Shown: in pieces, positions 8,092 through 19,410 of the stretch
Numbering within the stretch: position 1 is the stretch's first letter
How the letters are laid out: the number at the start of each line of letters is the position of its first letter
Origin: Rathayibacter oskolensis
GTDB taxonomy: Bacteria > Actinomycetota > Actinomycetes > Actinomycetales > Microbacteriaceae
Reading direction: 5' to 3'
Length of the DNA stretch: 64,000 nucleotides
NCBI RefSeq assembly: GCF_900177245.1
Contig: NZ_FXBM01000001.1
Span: 496,001 to 560,000, forward strand
Made by a program: the position numbers and the translations under genes
The notes under the pieces: generated by a model
The model's input: the letters and a program-made list of their open reading frames with translations, nothing else
The model's database searches: none
What the model was told of the DNA's origin: nothing

Positions 8092-8125
8092 CCCCGGCCC
8101 GCGGCCTTCGCGTCGCGGGCCGGGG
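8092..8125 (+). terminator. Hairpin between rpsG and fusA
   Basis: Perfect 12-bp GC stem (8092-8103 with 8114-8125), 10-nt loop, no T tract. Probably a partial terminator or mRNA-processing/stability element inside the str operon. Confidence 0.5.
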
Positions 8126-8234
8126 CCCGGCGGCGGATCGCCCGATCCACGCGGTCGGGCGACCGCCACCACCAGACCCAGCCGATCGGCCATGAACCCG
8201 TTGCGCTGGCTCCATCACCTATCGGAGGAACTCC

Positions 8235-10349
8235 GTGGCACAAGATGTGCTCACCGACCTGAACAAGGTCCGCAACATCGGCATCATGGCCCACATCGAT
8301 GCCGGCAAGACCACCACCACCGAGCGCATCCTGTTCTACACGGGTATCACGCACAAGATCGGTGAGGTCCACGACGGCGCTGCCACGATGGACTGGATGG
8401 CGCAGGAGCAGGAGCGCGGCATCACGATCACGTCGGCCGCGACGACCTGCTTCTGGAACAAGAACCAGATCAACATCATCGACACCCCGGGTCACGTCGA
8501 CTTCACCGTCGAGGTCGAGCGCTCGCTGCGCGTCCTCGACGGCGCGGTCGCGGTCTTCGACGGCAAGGAGGGCGTGGAGCCCCAGTCCGAGACCGTCTGG
8601 CGTCAGGCCGACAAGTACGACGTCCCGCGCATCTGCTTCGTCAACAAGATGGACAAGCTCGGCGCCGACTTCTACTACACCGTCGACACGATCATCAAGC
8701 GCCTCGGCGCGAAGCCGCTGGTCATCCAGCTGCCGATCGGTGCCGAGTCGAACTTCGAGGGCGTCGTCGACCTGGTCGAGATGCGCGCGCTCACGTGGCG
8801 CGGCGACTCCAAGGGTGACGTCGCGCTGGGCGCGAAGTACGAGATCGAGGAGATCCCCGCCGACCTCGCCGAGAAGGCGGCCGAGTACCGCCACAAGCTG
8901 CTCGAGACGGTCGCCGAGACCTCCGACGAGCTGCTCGAGAAGTACTTCGGCGGTGAGGAGCTGACCGTCGCCGAGATCAAGGCGGCGATCCGCAAGCTCA
9001 CGGTCAACTCCGACATCTACCCCGTGCTCTGCGGTTCCGCGTTCAAGAACCGCGGTGTCCAGCCGATGCTCGACGCGGTCGTCGACTACCTCCCCTCACC
9101 GCTCGACGTCCCGGCCATCGAGGCCCACGACGTCCGCGACGAGGAGAAGGTCATCATGCGTCACGCCGACTCGACCGAGCCCTTCTCGGCGCTCGCGTTC
9201 AAGGTCGCGGTGCACCCGTTCTTCGGTCGTCTGACCTACGTCCGCGTCTACTCGGGCAAGCTCGACTCCGGCGCCCAGGTCATCAACTCGACCAAGGGCA
9301 AGAAGGAGCGCATCGGCAAGATCTTCCAGATGCACTCGAACAAGGAGAACCCGGTCGACTCCGTCACGGCCGGCCACATCTACGCGGTCATCGGCCTCAA
9401 GGACACCACGACCGGTGACACCCTGAGCGACCCCCAGGCACAGGTGGTGCTCGAGTCCATGACCTTCCCCGAGCCCGTCATCGAGGTCGCCATCGAGCCG
9501 AAGACCAAGGCCGACCAGGAGAAGCTCGGCACCGCGATCCAGAAGCTCGCGGAGGAGGACCCCACCTTCCGCACCGAGCAGAACCAGGAGACCGGTCAGA
9601 CGGTCATCAAGGGAATGGGCGAGCTGCACCTCGACATCCTGGTGGACCGCATGAAGCGCGAGTTCAACGTCGAGGCCAACGTCGGCAAGCCGCAGGTCGC
9701 GTACCGCGAGACGATCCGTCGCACAGTCGAGAAGTACGACTACACCCACAAGAAGCAGACGGGTGGCTCCGGCCAGTTCGCGAAGGTCCAGATCACCATC
9801 GAGCCGATGGAGGTCGAGGCCGACAAGACCTACGAGTTCGTCAACGGCGTCTCGGGTGGACGCGTTCCCCGCGAGTACATCCCGTCGGTCGACGCGGGGA
9901 TCCGCGACGCCATGCAGGTGGGCACGCTCGCCGGGTACCCGATGGTGGGCGTCAAGGCGACCCTGACCGACGGTGCCGCGCACGACGTCGACTCCTCCGA
10001 GATGGCGTTCAAGATCGCCGGCTCGATCGCGTTCAAGGAGGCGTCGCGCAAGGCGCAGCCCGTCCTCCTCGAGCCGCTCATGGCCGTCGAGGTCCGCACT
10101 CCCGAGGAGTACATGGGCGACGTCATCGGCGACATCAACTCGCGTCGCGGGATGATCCAGTCGATGGAGGACGCCACCGGCATCAAGGTCATCCGCGCCA
10201 ACGTGCCGCTGTCCGAGATGTTCGGCTACATCGGCGACCTGCGCTCGAAGACCTCGGGCCGTGCCGTCTACTCGATGACCTTCGAGAGCTACTCCGAGGT
10301 CCCCAAGGCCGTGGCCGAGGAGATCATCCAGAAGAACAAGGGCGAGTAA
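8235..10349 (+). CDS. fusA: Translation elongation factor G
   Basis: 704 residues, full length. GTPase that drives translocation and, with RRF, ribosome recycling. G1 [11 protein letters not shown]3 DTPGHVDF and G4 NKMDK are intact, followed by domains II-V including the domain IV segment [18 protein letters not shown] start preceded by CGGAGGAA. Third gene of the str operon; a hairpin and a second promoter-like region separate it from tuf. Confidence 0.98.
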   Translation: MAQDVLTDLNKVRNIGIMAHIDAGKTTTTERILFYTGITHKIGEVHDGAATMDWMAQEQERGITITSAATTCFWNKNQINIIDTPGHVDFTVEVERSLRVLDGAVAVFDGKEGVEPQSETVWRQADKYDVPRICFVNKMDKLGADFYYTVDTIIKRLGAKPLVIQLPIGAESNFEGVVDLVEMRALTWRGDSKGDVALGAKYEIEEIPADLAEKAAEYRHKLLETVAETSDELLEKYFGGEELTVAEIKAAIRKLTVNSDIYPVLCGSAFKNRGVQPMLDAVVDYLPSPLDVPAIEAHDVRDEEKVIMRHADSTEPFSALAFKVAVHPFFGRLTYVRVYSGKLDSGAQVINSTKGKKERIGKIFQMHSNKENPVDSVTAGHIYAVIGLKDTTTGDTLSDPQAQVVLESMTFPEPVIEVAIEPKTKADQEKLGTAIQKLAEEDPTFRTEQNQETGQTVIKGMGELHLDILVDRMKREFNVEANVGKPQVAYRETIRRTVEKYDYTHKKQTGGSGQFAKVQITIEPMEVEADKTYEFVNGVSGGRVPREYIPSVDAGIRDAMQVGTLAGYPMVGVKATLTDGAAHDVDSSEMAFKIAGSIAFKEASRKAQPVLLEPLMAVEVRTPEEYMGDVIGDINSRRGMIQSMEDATGIKVIRANVPLSEMFGYIGDLRSKTSGRAVYSMTFESYSEVPKAVAEEIIQKNKGE

Positions 10350-10362
10350 CTCAGCCCTCCCA

Positions 10363-10390
10363 CCCCCGCCGTCCTCGTGGACGGCGGGGG
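10363..10390 (+). terminator. Hairpin after fusA
   Basis: Perfect 12-bp stem (10363-10374 with 10379-10390) closing a TCGT loop. There is no run of T, so it may be a weak terminator that makes tuf partly independent. Confidence 0.6.
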
Positions 10391-10427
10391 CCTGGTAGTG
10401 TCGTGCGGGTTTGCTGCCGTACTCGAG

Positions 10428-10458
10428 TCGAAACCAGTACGACCACTGCCGGTAACAT
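10428..10458 (+). promoter_or_regulatory. Candidate tuf promoter
   Basis: TAACAT (10453-10458) is a good -10 box; the best -35 candidate, TCGAAA at 10428, is weak with 19-bp spacing. It sits between the fusA hairpin and the tuf ribosome-binding site, where a tuf-specific promoter would be expected. Confidence 0.45.
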
Positions 10459-10553
10459 AAGTACACAAAACCCCCGCAAGCCCTCTGTCCTCGTGCCGCC
10501 CCGTGCGGCGTCGGATGCGGATGCTTGCACCTAAGTCCTGAGGAGGACCCACA

Positions 10554-11747
10554 GTGGCTAAGGCCAAGTTCGAGCGGACCAAGCCGCACGTCAACATCGG
10601 AACCATCGGTCACGTCGACCACGGAAAGACGACGCTGACCGCGGCGATCTCCAAGGTTCTCGCAGACAAGTTCCCGTCCGCCACCAACGTTCAGCGCGAC
10701 TTCGCGTCGATCGACTCCGCTCCCGAGGAGCGCCAGCGCGGCATCACGATCAACATCTCGCACGTCGAGTACGAGACGCCGAAGCGCCACTACGCGCACG
10801 TCGACGCCCCGGGTCACGCCGACTACATCAAGAACATGATCACCGGCGCGGCTCAGATGGACGGCGCGATCCTCGTGGTCGCCGCCACCGACGGCCCGAT
10901 GGCTCAGACCCGCGAGCACGTCCTCCTCGCCAAGCAGGTCGGCGTCCCCTACCTGCTCGTCGCGCTGAACAAGGCCGACATGGTCGACGACGAGGAGATC
11001 CTCGAGCTCGTCGAGCTCGAGGTCCGCGAGCTCCTCGCGTCGCAGGGCTTCGACGGCGACAACGCCCCCGTCGTCCGCGTCTCCGGCCTCAAGGCCCTCG
11101 AGGGTGACGAGGCGTGGACCCAGTCCATCCTCGACCTCATGGACGCCGTCGACGAGTCCATCCCGGACCCGATCCGCGACAAGGACAAGCCGTTCCTCAT
11201 GCCGATCGAGGACGTCTTCACGATCACCGGTCGTGGAACCGTCGTCACCGGCCGTGCGGAGCGTGGAACCCTCGCTCTGAACTCCGAGGTCGAGATCGTC
11301 GGCATCCGCCCGACGCAGAAGACCACGGTCACCGGTATCGAGATGTTCCACAAGCAGCTCGACGAGGCCTGGGCCGGCGAGAACTGCGGTCTGCTCCTCC
11401 GCGGCACCAAGCGCGAGGACGTCGAGCGCGGCCAGGTCGTCGTCAAGCCGGGGTCGGTCACGCCGCACACCGACTTCGAGGGCACCGCGTACATCCTGTC
11501 GAAGGACGAGGGCGGGCGTCACAACCCGTTCTACGCGAACTACCGCCCGCAGTTCTACTTCCGCACCACCGACGTCACCGGCGTCATCACGCTGCCCGAG
11601 GGCACCGAGATGGTCATGCCCGGCGACACCACCGACATGACGGTCGCGCTGATCCAGCCGATCGCCATGGAGGAGGGCCTCGGCTTCGCCATCCGCGAGG
11701 GTGGACGCACCGTGGGTGCCGGAACGGTCACCAAGATCGTCAAGTAG
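10554..11747 (+). CDS. tuf: Translation elongation factor Tu
   Basis: 397 residues. Delivers aminoacyl-tRNA to the A site as the GTP form. GHVDHGKTT (G1), DAPGHADY (G3) and NKADMVD (G4) are present, followed by two beta-barrel domains ending [17 protein letters not shown] start with GGAGGA upstream. Last gene of the str operon, followed by a strong terminator. Only one tuf copy is visible here. Confidence 0.98.
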   Translation: MAKAKFERTKPHVNIGTIGHVDHGKTTLTAAISKVLADKFPSATNVQRDFASIDSAPEERQRGITINISHVEYETPKRHYAHVDAPGHADYIKNMITGAAQMDGAILVVAATDGPMAQTREHVLLAKQVGVPYLLVALNKADMVDDEEILELVELEVRELLASQGFDGDNAPVVRVSGLKALEGDEAWTQSILDLMDAVDESIPDPIRDKDKPFLMPIEDVFTITGRGTVVTGRAERGTLALNSEVEIVGIRPTQKTTVTGIEMFHKQLDEAWAGENCGLLLRGTKREDVERGQVVVKPGSVTPHTDFEGTAYILSKDEGGRHNPFYANYRPQFYFRTTDVTGVITLPEGTEMVMPGDTTDMTVALIQPIAMEEGLGFAIREGGRTVGAGTVTKIVK

Positions 11748-11765
11748 GTTCTCCTACTGATCTCT

Positions 11766-11804
11766 CGAGAGGGGTCGTCCGCGTCATGCGGGCGGCCCCT
11801 CTCG
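11766..11804 (+). terminator. tuf terminator
   Basis: Arms CGAGAGGGG (11766-11774) and CCCCTCTCG (11796-11804), extended inward by further GC pairs with a few mismatches. Followed by GTCGTCC, not a strict T run. Confidence 0.75.
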
Positions 11805-11816
11805 TCGTCCCCGGGC

Positions 11817-11822
11817 TAGCGT
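11817..11822 (+). promoter_or_regulatory. -10 box of leaderless kinase-like gene
   Basis: TAGCGT followed by 7 nt and ATG at 11830. Confidence 0.5.
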
Positions 11823-11829
11823 GGTCGGC

Positions 11830-12600
11830 ATGGTGTTCGTGAAGCGCGATCGCGGCGCTCGTCCGTCCTTCTTCGAGTGGGAGGCGGCGGGGCTCGCCTG
11901 GCTGCGCGCGGCGGAGGCCGAAGGGGGAGTGCGCTGCGTCGAGGTGGTCGAGGTCGGCGTCGGCAGCATCTCGCTCGAGGAGATCCCGACCGGGCGTCCC
12001 GGCGCCGGTGCGGCCCGCGCCTTCGGCCGAGCACTCGCGCGGACCCACGCGGCGGGAGCGCCGGCGTTCGGGTCCCCTCCCGACGGATGGGACGGACCCG
12101 CCTACATCGGGCGGCGCTCCATGCCCTGCGATCCGGTCGACTCCTGGGGACTGTTCTACGCCCAGCAGCGGGTGCGACCCTTCCTCGCCCCTGCGGTCGA
12201 GGCCGGCAATCTCAGTGCTGCGGAGGCGCGGACCGTCGAGCGCGCGCTCGTCCCGATCGGCGCGGGCGACTTCGACGACGGCGAGGAGCCGGCGCGCCTG
12301 CACGGCGATCTCTGGACGGGCAACGTGATGTGGTCGCCGGAGGGGGCGGTGCTGATCGATCCGGCCGCGCACGGCGGCCACCGCGAGACCGATCTGGCCA
12401 TGCTGGCGCTGTTCGGGGCGCCGCACCTGTCCGAGATCCTCGCCGGCTACGAGGAGGTGCGCCCCCTCCGACCCGGCGCCGCCGACCGGGTGCCGCTGCA
12501 TCAGCTGCACCCCCTCGCCGTGCACGCCGCCGGTCACGGTCCCTCCTACGGACGGGCCCTCGCCGACGCGGCGACGCGGGTCCTCGACCTCGTCGGCTGA
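11830..12600 (+). CDS. Fructosamine kinase family protein
   Basis: 256 residues of the fructosamine/ketosamine-3-kinase fold, related to aminoglycoside phosphotransferases. The catalytic HGDLWTGNVMW and the metal-binding LIDPAAHGGHRETDLAML are both present. The family phosphorylates ketoamines or ribulosamines on glycated proteins as a repair step; the substrate here is not proven. ATG at 11830 is preferred over GTG at 11821 because it lies 7 nt after a -10 box. Stands alone between the str and S10 operons. Confidence 0.85.
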   Translation: MVFVKRDRGARPSFFEWEAAGLAWLRAAEAEGGVRCVEVVEVGVGSISLEEIPTGRPGAGAARAFGRALARTHAAGAPAFGSPPDGWDGPAYIGRRSMPCDPVDSWGLFYAQQRVRPFLAPAVEAGNLSAAEARTVERALVPIGAGDFDDGEEPARLHGDLWTGNVMWSPEGAVLIDPAAHGGHRETDLAMLALFGAPHLSEILAGYEEVRPLRPGAADRVPLHQLHPLAVHAAGHGPSYGRALADAATRVLDLVG

Positions 12601-12689
12601 CCGCCGCCCTCCGTCCGCATCGTTCGTCCAGCCTCTCCCGAGACACTGGGGCGCGCTCGGCTCACGGGTGCGACGATCGAGGAGGAATC

Positions 12690-12902
12690 ATGGTGGATCT
12701 CGGGAAGCTCGGCCGTCGTGCCGGCGAACTGCTCAACAGCGAGAAGGCGCAGGAGGCCCTGCGCAGCGAGAAGGCCGAGCGGGTCTCGGACCAGGTGCTC
12801 GAGAAGACCGGCGACATCGCCAGCCGTCTCACCGGCGGGAAGTACGACGAGCGCATCGAGGACCTGAAGCGGCAGGCCGACAAGCGCCTCGGCAACGAGT
12901 AG
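12690..12902 (+). CDS. MT0933/Rv0909-type antitoxin-like small protein
   Basis: 70 residues, charged and helical. The core DIASRLTGGKYDERIEDLKRQADKRLG matches the conserved part of MT0933-like antitoxins (TGGKY motif followed by basic helices). In Mycobacterium the family is paired with a toxin, but no toxin-like partner is visible on either side here: topoisomerase IB follows and the kinase precedes. It may be a solitary family member with another role. ATG has GGAGG 5 nt upstream. Confidence 0.65.
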   Translation: MVDLGKLGRRAGELLNSEKAQEALRSEKAERVSDQVLEKTGDIASRLTGGKYDERIEDLKRQADKRLGNE

Positions 12903-12954
12903 CGGTTCTCGCCGCCGCGTTCGTCAAGCCGTACCCGCGGGTCCGTCCTCGCCC

Positions 12955-12960
12955 TAACGT
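12955..12960 (+). promoter_or_regulatory. -10 box of leaderless topoisomerase gene
   Basis: TAACGT followed by 7 nt and ATG at 12968. Confidence 0.5.
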
Positions 12961-12967
12961 CGGAACG

Positions 12968-13951
12968 ATGGCAGACGCGCGCAAGCAACGACTCCGCAGG
13001 ACCGATTCGAGCGGGCGCGGCTACACCAGGGTCCGTGCCGGTTCGGGGTTCAGCTACCGCGATCCTCGCGGGACGACGGTCACCGACCCGGAGCTGCGCG
13101 CCCGCTTCGATCATCTCGGCATCCCGCCCGCGTGGAAGGACGTCTGGATCGCGCCCTACCCCAACGGGCACATCCAGGCCATGGGCGTCGACGCCGCTGG
13201 GCGCCGGCAGTACATCTACCACCCGACCTGGCGCGAGCAGAAGGACCGGATCAAGTTCGACCGTGCCCTCCGGCTGGCCGAGTCCCTCCCGAGTGCCCGC
13301 CGAGCGGTGACGATCGACCTCCGGGGCGAGAGGCCGACTCGGGAGCGGGCGCTCGCGACGGCGTTCCGGATGCTCGACACCGGCTCCCTCCGCGTGGGCA
13401 GCGAGCGCTACGCGAAGGAGCACGGGAGCATCGGCCTGTCGACGCTGCTGTGCGCGCACGCGACCACGCACGGCGACCGCGTCGCCCTGGCGTTCCCCGG
13501 CAAGAGCCACCAGGCCTGGACGAGCGAGATCCTCGATCACGATCTGGCGCGCGTCGTCCGGCTGCTGAAGCGGCGCGGCCCGAACGCCAGGCTCCTCGCG
13601 TGGAAGGACGGCAGGGAGTGGCGTCCGATCTCGGCCCCCGAGATCAACGACTACGTGCGCGAGCGCGCGGGCGACGACTTCACGGCGAAGGACTTCCGCA
13701 CCCTTCACGGAACAGTGGCCGCCGCACTCAGCCTGGCGAAGGCGGGTCCGCAGCCCACGCAGCGCCTGCGGAACGCGGCCGTCGCGCAGGCGATGCGCGA
13801 CGCCTCCTCCGTCCTCGGGAACACCCCGACGGTCGCGCGCGCCAGCTACGTGGACCCCCGGCTCCTCGATCACTTCCGCGCCGGGGAGACCATCGATCCC
13901 ACCCGACCGGCGTCCGCCGAGACCACCCTCCGCGCTCTCCTGTTCGACTGA
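12968..13951 (+). CDS. DNA topoisomerase IB
   Basis: 327 residues, a bacterial poxvirus-like type IB topoisomerase that relaxes supercoils through a 3'-phosphotyrosine. The N-terminal domain contains PPAWKDVWIAPYPNGHIQA. The catalytic domain includes RVGSERYAKEHGSIGLSTL (catalytic Arg), FRTLHGTVAAA (His region) and TPTVARASYVDPRLLDHF with the nucleophilic Tyr. Bacterial TopIB is accessory and sporadically distributed. Leaderless ATG. It ends at a perfect hairpin that separates it from the S10 leader. Confidence 0.92.
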   Translation: MADARKQRLRRTDSSGRGYTRVRAGSGFSYRDPRGTTVTDPELRARFDHLGIPPAWKDVWIAPYPNGHIQAMGVDAAGRRQYIYHPTWREQKDRIKFDRALRLAESLPSARRAVTIDLRGERPTRERALATAFRMLDTGSLRVGSERYAKEHGSIGLSTLLCAHATTHGDRVALAFPGKSHQAWTSEILDHDLARVVRLLKRRGPNARLLAWKDGREWRPISAPEINDYVRERAGDDFTAKDFRTLHGTVAAALSLAKAGPQPTQRLRNAAVAQAMRDASSVLGNTPTVARASYVDPRLLDHFRAGETIDPTRPASAETTLRALLFD

Positions 13952-13961
13952 CTCCCGAGAC

Positions 13962-13989
13962 CTCCTGCCCCGGGATACCGGGGCAGGAG
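13962..13989 (+). terminator. Topoisomerase terminator
   Basis: Perfect 12-bp stem CTCCTGCCCCGG/CCGGGGCAGGAG with a GATA loop; no T tract. Confidence 0.7.
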
Positions 13990-14016
13990 AGGGGCCCCGA
14001 GCGCGACACGCCCGGG

Positions 14017-14045
14017 TTGCACGGGTGGGGTATCTGTGGGAGACT
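14017..14045 (+). promoter_or_regulatory. S10 operon promoter and long leader
   Basis: TTGCAC (14017-14022), 17-bp spacer, GAGACT (14040-14045). Transcription would start near 14052, giving a leader of about 337 nt with no gene before rpsJ (13952-14388 is otherwise non-coding). The leader has short hairpins, e.g. CACTGC/GCAGTG at 14095-14109, and could host S10-operon autoregulation. Confidence 0.6.
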
Positions 14046-14388
14046 CTTCTAGTTCAAAATTTCTGCCCACGCAGCGTGCTGCGGTCGGGTGGAACACTGC
14101 CAGGCAGTGCCGAGACGGCGCCGCAGCGGCTCGACCCGAGAGGGCGGCCCAGCGGATGCGTCATCGAGGCGGCGGGTAGCAGAACGAAACAACCGACAAC
14201 TCAACGGGCTCTCCGTGCGTCGTGCGTTCTGCACGTCGGACGAGCGCCCTGAGTGCGGTGCTTTTGACAGAAGAACACTGGTGCACTTTTCCGGGTGACC
14301 GGAGTTCCTTCGCGAGCGCGTCCAATGCGAGGCGGGACCGAGAGGTCCGTCGCGTACGACGCAATAACAAGAGAGTGAGAGATCACAC

Positions 14389-14697
14389 ATGGCGGGACAG
14401 AAGATCCGCATCCGACTGAAGTCGTACGACCACGAGGTCATCGACACGTCGGCGCGCAAGATCGTCGACACGGTGACCCGTGCCGGAGCAACGGTCGTCG
14501 GCCCGGTGCCGCTTCCGACCGAGAAGAACGTGGTCTGCGTGATCCGTTCGCCTCACAAGTACAAGGACAGCCGCGAGCACTTCGAGATGCGCACCCACAA
14601 GCGCCTCATCGACATCATCGACCCGACGCCCAAGGCCGTCGACTCGCTCATGCGTCTCGACCTGCCGGCCGACGTCAACATCGAGATCAAGCTCTAA
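14389..14697 (+). CDS. rpsJ: 30S ribosomal protein S10
   Basis: 102 residues, standard length. S10 is a 30S head protein that also serves as NusE in antitermination. Starts [19 protein letters not shown] and carries the conserved [20 protein letters not shown]. First gene of the S10 operon; an AAGGAGGAG site between its stop and rplC couples the two. Confidence 0.98.
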   Translation: MAGQKIRIRLKSYDHEVIDTSARKIVDTVTRAGATVVGPVPLPTEKNVVCVIRSPHKYKDSREHFEMRTHKRLIDIIDPTPKAVDSLMRLDLPADVNIEIKL

Positions 14698-14711
14698 GGA
14701 GGAGTGCCACC

Positions 14712-15380
14712 ATGTCTGTCACTGTTTCCCCCACGCTGAAGACCAGCAAGGGCCTCCTCGGCACGAAGCTCGGCATGACCCAGGTCTGGGACGAGAACAA
14801 CAAGCTCGTCCCCGTCACGGTCATCGAGATCAGCCCCAACGTCGTGACCCAGGTCCGCACGGAGGAGAAGGACGGCTACACCGCCGTCCAGATCGCCGCC
14901 GGTGCCATCGACCCGCGCAAGGTGAACAAGCCCTCCGCCGGTCACTTCGACGCCGCGGGCGTCACGCCCCGCCGCCACCTCACCGAGGTCCGCACCGCCG
15001 ACGCGAGCTCCTACTCGGCCGGCCAGGAGCTGACCGTGGACGCCGTCTTCGAGGCCGGCACCAAGGTCGACGTCGTCGGCACCAGCAAGGGCAAGGGCTT
15101 CGCCGGTGTGATGAAGCGTCACAACTTCAAGGGCGTCTCGTCCTCGCACGGTTCGCACCGCAACCACCGCAAGCCCGGTTCCATCGGCGCCTCCTCGACC
15201 CCCAGCCGTGTCTTCAAGGGCATGCGCATGGCGGGCCGCATGGGTGGCGAGCGCGTCACCGTGCTCAACCTCAAGGTGCACTCCGTCGACGCCGAGAAGG
15301 GCCTGCTGCTCGTCAAGGGCGCCGTCCCCGGTGCGCGCGGTCGCCTCGTGTTCGTTCGCAACGCCGTGAAGGGAGCGTAG
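14712..15380 (+). CDS. rplC: 50S ribosomal protein L3
   Basis: 222 residues. Early assembly protein whose loop reaches the peptidyl-transferase centre. [13 protein letters not shown] and the central [28 protein letters not shown] are family hallmarks. ATG start 14 bp after rpsJ with AAGGAGGAG upstream. Confidence 0.98.
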   Translation: MSVTVSPTLKTSKGLLGTKLGMTQVWDENNKLVPVTVIEISPNVVTQVRTEEKDGYTAVQIAAGAIDPRKVNKPSAGHFDAAGVTPRRHLTEVRTADASSYSAGQELTVDAVFEAGTKVDVVGTSKGKGFAGVMKRHNFKGVSSSHGSHRNHRKPGSIGASSTPSRVFKGMRMAGRMGGERVTVLNLKVHSVDAEKGLLLVKGAVPGARGRLVFVRNAVKGA

Positions 15381-15384
15381 TTCC

Positions 15385-16047
15385 ATGGCTACCTCTGTCG
15401 ACATCATCGACGTCCAGGGCCAGAAGGCGGGCTCGTTCGAGCTCCCCGCCGAGCTCTTCGACGTCCAGACCAACATCCCCCTCATCCACCAGGTCGTCGT
15501 GGCCCAGCTCGCCGCGGCGCGCCAGGGAACCCACAAGACGAAGAACCGTGGCGAGGTCTCCGGAGCCGGACGCAAGCCGTTCAAGCAGAAGGGAACCGGT
15601 CGCGCTCGTCAGGGCTCGATCCGCGCCCCGCACATGACCGGTGGTGGCGTCGTCCACGGACCGACTCCCCGCAACTACGCCCAGCGCACCCCCAAGAAGA
15701 TGATCGCCGCGGCTCTGCTCGGCGCTCTCTCCGACCGCGCCCGCGGTGCCCGCATCCACGTGGTCGAGTCCCTCGCCCTCGGAGACACCCCGAAGACCAA
15801 AGACGTCCTCGTCCTGCTCGACGCCCTCTCGGTGTCGCGCAACGTCCTCGTGGTGCTCGAGCGCGACGACTACATCGCCGAGCTGTCGCTGCGCAACGTG
15901 CCGTTCGTGCACATCCTGCCGGTCGACCAGCTCAACGCCTACGACGTGCTCGTCTCCGACGACATCGTCTTCTCGAAGGCTGCGATCGACGCGTTCGTCG
16001 CCGTCAAGTCGGGCGCCGAGACCAAGAAGGAAGAGGTGAACGCATGA
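15385..16047 (+). CDS. rplD: 50S ribosomal protein L4
   Basis: 220 residues. Lines the exit tunnel; in other bacteria it also represses its own operon. The tunnel loop [25 protein letters not shown] is intact. ATG 4 nt after rplC. Its stop overlaps the rplW ATG (ATGA). Confidence 0.98.
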   Translation: MATSVDIIDVQGQKAGSFELPAELFDVQTNIPLIHQVVVAQLAAARQGTHKTKNRGEVSGAGRKPFKQKGTGRARQGSIRAPHMTGGGVVHGPTPRNYAQRTPKKMIAAALLGALSDRARGARIHVVESLALGDTPKTKDVLVLLDALSVSRNVLVVLERDDYIAELSLRNVPFVHILPVDQLNAYDVLVSDDIVFSKAAIDAFVAVKSGAETKKEEVNA

Positions 16048-16352
16048 GCCAGTCCGCCGCGTTCAACAAGGACCCCCGCGACGTCATCATCTCCCCGGTG
16101 GTCTCCGAGAAGTCGTACGGCCTGATCGACGAGGGGAAGTACACCTTCGTCGTCGACCCGCGCTCGAACAAGACCGAGATCAAGCTCGCCATCGAGAAGA
16201 TCTTCGGAGTCGAGGTCGCGTCGATCAACACCCTGAACCGTCAGGGCAAGACCCGCCGCACGAAGTTCGGCACCGGCAAGCGCAAGGACACCAAGCGCGC
16301 GATCGTCACGCTGAAGTCCGGCTCCATCGACATCTTCACGAACGTCGGCTGA
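16044..16352 (+). CDS. rplW: 50S ribosomal protein L23
   Basis: 102 residues. L23 sits at the tunnel exit and is the docking point for trigger factor and SRP. Contains [20 protein letters not shown] and the basic hairpin [25 protein letters not shown] overlaps the rplD stop by 4 bp. Confidence 0.98.
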   Translation: MSQSAAFNKDPRDVIISPVVSEKSYGLIDEGKYTFVVDPRSNKTEIKLAIEKIFGVEVASINTLNRQGKTRRTKFGTGKRKDTKRAIVTLKSGSIDIFTNVG

Positions 16353-16380
16353 GCCGAAGAAGCGTAGAGGAAAACAGACA

Positions 16381-17220
<840 letters not shown>

Positions 17221-17232
17221 GAGTTGTAGAAG

Positions 17233-17514
17233 ATGCCTCGCAGTCTCAAGAAGGGCCCCTTCGTCGATGACCACCTGCTCCGCAAGGTGTTCACCGCTAA
17301 CGAAGCCGGCAACAAGAACGTCATCAAGACCTGGTCGCGCCGCTCGATGATCATCCCGGCGATGCTGGGACACACCATCGCGGTCCACGACGGACGCAAG
17401 CACATCCCCGTGTTCGTGACCGAGACCATGGTCGGCCACAAGCTCGGCGAGTTCGCCCCCACTCGGACCTTCCGCGGTCACGAGAAGGACGACAAGAAGG
17501 GCCGTCGCCGCTAA
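17233..17514 (+). CDS. rpsS: 30S ribosomal protein S19
   Basis: 93 residues. 30S head protein forming a complex with S13 and a bridge to the 50[40 protein letters not shown] and [13 protein letters not shown] are all conserved. Starts 12 nt after rplB. Confidence 0.98.
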   Translation: MPRSLKKGPFVDDHLLRKVFTANEAGNKNVIKTWSRRSMIIPAMLGHTIAVHDGRKHIPVFVTETMVGHKLGEFAPTRTFRGHEKDDKKGRRR

Positions 17515-17538
17515 GCGGCGACGAGAAGGAGGAGAGAA

Positions 17539-17904
17539 ATGGTGGAGTCGATCGCACGCGTGCGACACATCCGCGTCACCCCCCAGAAGGCTCGCCGTGT
17601 CGTGAACCTGATCCGCGGCAAGCAGGCCCAGGAGGCCCTGGCCATCCTGAAGTTCGCAGAGCAGGGCGCTTCGGAGCCCGTCTACAAGCTCGTCGCCTCG
17701 GCGATGGCGAACGCTCGTGTCAAGGCCGATGCCTCGAACGAGTACCTCGACGACCAGGACCTGTTCGTGTCCCGCGCCTTCGTCGATGAGGGAACCACCC
17801 TCAAGCGATTCCAGCCCCGTGCCCAGGGTCGTGCCTTCCGCATCAACAAGCGCACCAGCCACATCACCGTCGTGCTGGCCACTCCTGAGGAGGGGACCAA
17901 GTAA
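17539..17904 (+). CDS. rplV: 50S ribosomal protein L22
   Basis: 121 residues. Binds all domains of 23S rRNA; its beta-hairpin lines the exit tunnel and affects macrolide sensitivity. [21 protein letters not shown] at the N-terminus and [19 protein letters not shown] in the hairpin are intact. AAGGAGGAG precedes the ATG. The stop overlaps the rpsC ATG by 1 bp. Confidence 0.98.
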   Translation: MVESIARVRHIRVTPQKARRVVNLIRGKQAQEALAILKFAEQGASEPVYKLVASAMANARVKADASNEYLDDQDLFVSRAFVDEGTTLKRFQPRAQGRAFRINKRTSHITVVLATPEEGTK

Positions 17905-18662
17905 TGGGTCAGAAAGTAAACCCCTACGGTTTCCGTCTGGGAATCACCACCGACCACGTGTCGCGCTGGTTCTCCGACAGCACCAAGAAGGGCCAGCGGT
18001 ACAGCGACTACCTCGCTGAGGACGTCAAGATCCGCCGGCTCCTCGCCACGCAGCTCGACCGCGCGGGCGTCGCCCGCATCGAGATCGAGCGCACCCGCGA
18101 CCGCGTCCGCGTCGACATCCACACCGCCCGCCCGGGCATCGTGATCGGCCGCCGCGGCGCCGAGGCCGAGCGCATCCGCGCCGACCTCGAGAAGCTCACC
18201 GCCAAGCAGATCCAGCTCAACATCCTCGAGGTCAAGAACCCCGAGGCCGAGGCTCAGCTGGTCGCCCAGGGCATCGCCGAGCAGCTCTCCGCCCGCGTGG
18301 CCTTCCGCCGCGCGATGCGCAAGGGACTGCAGGGCGCGCAGCGCGCCGGCGCCAAGGGTGTCCGCATCCAGGTCTCCGGCCGCCTCGGCGGCGCCGAGAT
18401 GAGCCGTTCGGAGTTCTACCGCGAGGGACGCGTGCCGCTGCACACCCTCCGCGCGAACATCGACTACGGCTTCTACGAGGCGAAGACCACCTTCGGCCGC
18501 ATCGGCGTGAAGGTCTGGATCTACAAGGGCGACATCACCAACAAGGAGCTCGCCCGCGAGCAGGCGAACAGCAAGTCGTCGCGCCCCGAGCGCAGCGACC
18601 GACCGCGTCGCGCCCCCCGCCAGCAGAGCGAGGCGCCCGTCGCAGCAGGAGTTGAGGCATAA
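17904..18662 (+). CDS. rpsC: 30S ribosomal protein S3
   Basis: 252 residues. Part of the mRNA entry tunnel with helicase activity. [15 protein letters not shown], the KH-domain loop [11 protein letters not shown] and the C-terminal [26 protein letters not shown] are conserved. The last 30 residues are a basic, Arg/Pro-rich extension ([15 protein letters not shown]). Overlaps rplV by 1 bp. Confidence 0.98.
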   Translation: MGQKVNPYGFRLGITTDHVSRWFSDSTKKGQRYSDYLAEDVKIRRLLATQLDRAGVARIEIERTRDRVRVDIHTARPGIVIGRRGAEAERIRADLEKLTAKQIQLNILEVKNPEAEAQLVAQGIAEQLSARVAFRRAMRKGLQGAQRAGAKGVRIQVSGRLGGAEMSRSEFYREGRVPLHTLRANIDYGFYEAKTTFGRIGVKVWIYKGDITNKELAREQANSKSSRPERSDRPRRAPRQQSEAPVAAGVEA

Positions 18663-18664
18663 CC

Positions 18665-19084
18665 ATGTTGATTCCCCGTCGAGTCAAGCACCGCAAGCAG
18701 CACCACCCGGGTCGCTCGGGCCAGGCCACCGGCGGCACGAAGGTGTCGTTCGGTGAGTACGGCATCCAGGCCCTCACCCCCGCCTACGTGACCAACCGTC
18801 AGATCGAGTCCGCTCGTATCGCGATGACCCGTCACATCAAGCGCGGTGGAAAGGTGTGGATCAACATCTACCCCGACCGCCCGCTGACCAAGAAGCCCGC
18901 CGAGACCCGCATGGGTTCCGGTAAGGGCTCGCCCGAGTGGTGGGTCGCGAACGTCAAGCCGGGTCGCGTCCTCTTCGAGGTCGCCGGCGTCGAGGAGAAG
19001 CTCGCTCGCGAAGCGATGACTCGTGCCATTCACAAGCTGCCTCTCAAGGCACGCATCATCAAGCGCGAGGAGGGAGACGCGTAA
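18665..19084 (+). CDS. rplP: 50S ribosomal protein L16
   Basis: 139 residues. Organises A-site tRNA contact near the peptidyl-transferase centre. [24 protein letters not shown] and [20 protein letters not shown] are family hallmarks. Starts 2 nt after rpsC and shares 1 bp with rpmC. Confidence 0.98.
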   Translation: MLIPRRVKHRKQHHPGRSGQATGGTKVSFGEYGIQALTPAYVTNRQIESARIAMTRHIKRGGKVWINIYPDRPLTKKPAETRMGSGKGSPEWWVANVKPGRVLFEVAGVEEKLAREAMTRAIHKLPLKARIIKREEGDA

Positions 19085-19410
19085 TGGCGATCGGATCCAA
19101 GGAGCTCGTCCCCACCGAGCTCGACACCTTCGAGGACGAGCGTCTCGTCTCCGAGCTGAAGAAGGCCAAGGAGGAGCTGTTCAACCTCCGCTTCCAGTCG
19201 GCCACCGGTCAGCTCGACACCAACGGCCGCCTGCGTGCCGTCAAGCGCGACATCGCCCGCATCTACACGGTCATCCGTGAGCGCGAGCTGGGCATCCGCG
19301 CCACCCCCGCACCCGTCGAGGCTCCGGCCAAGGCGGAGAAGAAGCCCAAGACCAAGAAGGCCGCCAAGGCCGAGGTCGAGGCGACCGAGTCGAACGAGGA
19401 GGCCAAGTAA
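19084..19410 (+). CDS. rpmC: 50S ribosomal protein L29 with C-terminal extension
   Basis: 108 residues, against roughly 65-75 in most bacteria. The L29 core ([24 protein letters not shown], ending [20 protein letters not shown]) occupies residues 1-70. The remaining 35 residues are Ala/Lys/Glu-rich ([17 protein letters not shown]) and probably disordered. L29 lies beside L23 at the tunnel exit. ATG overlaps the rplP stop. Confidence 0.97.
   Translation: MAIGSKELVPTELDTFEDERLVSELKKAKEELFNLRFQSATGQLDTNGRLRAVKRDIARIYTVIRERELGIRATPAPVEAPAKAEKKPKTKKAAKAEVEATESNEEAK

Noticed and set aside
9096-11522. 808-codon open frame on the minus strand opposite fusA-tuf
   Set aside because: It mirrors two certain genes; high GC removes stop codons in the antisense frame. 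The translated sequence is low-complexity (Leu/Gly/Val/Asp/Arg) with no domain.
14264-14292. TTGACA in the rpsJ leader as an internal promoter
   Set aside because: No acceptable -10 box at 16-19 bp spacing; the expected position reads TTTTCC.
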